This document shows, one piece after another, positions 63,207-64,000 of a stretch of DNA of 64,000 nucleotides. Below the pieces are notes generated by a model that was not told the DNA's origin, ran no database searches, and saw nothing but the letters and a program-made list of their open reading frames with translations. A program made the position numbers and the translations under genes. Source of the stretch: Dyadobacter sp. CY345 (lineage in GTDB: Bacteria; Bacteroidota; Bacteroidia; Cytophagales; Spirosomataceae); contig NZ_JAKFFS010000003.1 of assembly GCF_021502725.1 (NCBI RefSeq), positions 310,001 to 374,000 on the forward strand, given 5' to 3'. The stretch's first letter is position 1. Each line of letters opens with the position of its first letter.

Positions 63207-63240
63207 TAATTAATCAGTGAACCGCACAAATTCCAAAACA

Positions 63241-63690
63241 ATGGCAAAAGAAATAGGTGGATACGTCAAACTACAGGTAAAAGGTGGCTCAGCCAACCCT
63301 TCACCTCCAATCGGGCCGGCATTAGGTTCGAAAGGTTTGAATATCATGGAGTTTTGTAAGCAATTCAATGGCCGTACTCAGGATAAACCTGGTGTGGTAT
63401 TGCCGGTAGTTATTACGTACTACAAGGATAAGTCTTTTGACTTCGTCATTAAGACTCCCCCGGCCGCAAATCTTCTTCTGGAAGCATCAAAAGTAAAAGT
63501 TGGTTCGGCTCAGCCAAACCGTCTTAAAGTTGGTTCAGTTACTTGGGATCAGGTTCGTACGATCGCTGAGACTAAAATGCCTGATCTAAACTGCTTTACA
63601 ATTGATTCTGCTATGAAAATGATCGCGGGAACGGCTCGTAGTATGGGTATTACCGTAGCTGGCAAAGCCCCGTGGGAAGAAAACAACTAA
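63241..63690 (+). CDS. rplK: Large-subunit ribosomal protein L11 (uL11)
   Basis: A 149-residue protein of the L7/L12 stalk base. [34 protein letters not shown], quoted only in part as [16 protein letters not shown], and the C-terminal AGTARSMGI are diagnostic. The ATG at 63241 gives [12 protein letters not shown]; an in-frame ATG at 63217 would add 8 residues and is unlikely. It is followed after 33 bases by rplA. Confidence 0.97.
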   Translation: MAKEIGGYVKLQVKGGSANPSPPIGPALGSKGLNIMEFCKQFNGRTQDKPGVVLPVVITYYKDKSFDFVIKTPPAANLLLEASKVKVGSAQPNRLKVGSVTWDQVRTIAETKMPDLNCFTIDSAMKMIAGTARSMGITVAGKAPWEENN

Positions 63691-63723
63691 GCGTAGTTTA
63701 ATTACGCTAAAGAAACAAAGAAC

Positions 63724-64000
63724 ATGGGAAAATTGACCAAAAAGCAAAAAGACGCTCTTTCGAAATACGACGCAACCCAGGCTTATACCTTGGAACAAGC
63801 TGCGGAGGTCCTGAAGACGATTTCTTATACTAAATTTGATTCATCTGTTGATATTGACGTTCGTTTGGGCGTTGATCCTCGTAAAGCTGATCAAATGGTA
63901 CGTGGCGTGGTAACATTGCCACACGGAACCGGAAAGGATGTTCGTGTATTGGTTTTGTGTACGCCTGATAAGGAAGCCGAAGCGAAAGAAGCAGGAGCAG
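63724..64000 (+). CDS. rplA: Large-subunit ribosomal protein L1 (uL1), 5' part (runs off the window)
   Basis: About 92 residues are in the window, out of an expected ~230. [30 protein letters not shown] and [19 protein letters not shown] are characteristic of L1, which binds 23S rRNA and represses its own L11-L1 mRNA in many bacteria. The start follows rplK by 33 bases. Confidence 0.95.
   Translation, partial: MGKLTKKQKDALSKYDATQAYTLEQAAEVLKTISYTKFDSSVDIDVRLGVDPRKADQMVRGVVTLPHGTGKDVRVLVLCTPDKEAEAKEAGA

Overview
This window is a chromosomal stretch from a Bacteroidetes (Bacteroidota) bacterium, most likely a Cytophagales member near Dyadobacter. The phylum call rests on several things: promoters of the Bacteroidetes type (TTG, about 20 bases, TAnnTTTG), no obvious Shine-Dalgarno sites, an alternative complex III plus aa3-type oxidase operon, a DUF3078 outer-membrane protein and KdsC/DUF2520 gene neighbours. 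The genus is inference. Most of the DNA is core genome; the accessory-looking parts are about 0.3-0.7 kb, 10.7-12.7 kb and 54-60 kb.

Layout. 1-330: 5' part of proC (minus). 727-7606: a three-gene unit coding for a transglutaminase/DUF2126 protein, a circularly permuted ATP-grasp/alpha-E protein and a second transglutaminase. This is a predicted but biochemically uncharacterised peptide or amide ligase system and the most interesting locus here. 7830-9398: pdhB and a DksA-like protein that has lost its zinc-finger cysteines. 9499-16066: sbcD, a RhuM-family gene, a polysaccharide deacetylase, an acyltransferase, kdsC, a DUF2520 gene and a DUF1080 gene. 16272-19363: ribosomal and translation genes rplM-rpsI, rpsB and tsf, with a promoter and terminators. 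19430-22482: an ECF-type sigma factor, a 60-residue ORF, an MscS-like channel, a DUF3078 barrel and mscL, which looks like a membrane-tension module. 22627-31309: part of the division and cell-wall cluster, murD-ftsW-murG-murC-ftsQ-ftsA-ftsZ.

31343-36832 holds an FMN reductase, accD, an NTF2-like secreted protein, smpB, an HNH nuclease and rpsA. tRNA-Cys follows. 37214-53925 is one long respiratory operon: actABCDEF (alternative complex III, quinol oxidation), coxB and coxA, heme A synthesis (ctaA, ctaB), two subunit III genes, subunit IV, a Sco protein, a DUF420 assembly factor and a small CxxC membrane protein. Quinol electrons would pass through the ActA/ActE hemes to the CuA site of CoxB and then to the CoxA heme-copper centre. 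Heme and copper maturation genes are encoded in the same run.

54085-60227: a GH106-type glycosidase, murI (minus), then a sigma factor / single-TM protein / outer-membrane protein trio. 60311-64000: a tRNA-Tyr, Gly, Thr and tuf unit, then tRNA-Trp, secE, nusG, rplK and the start of rplA, with clear Bacteroidetes promoters. No CRISPR array, insertion sequence, rRNA gene or prophage was seen.
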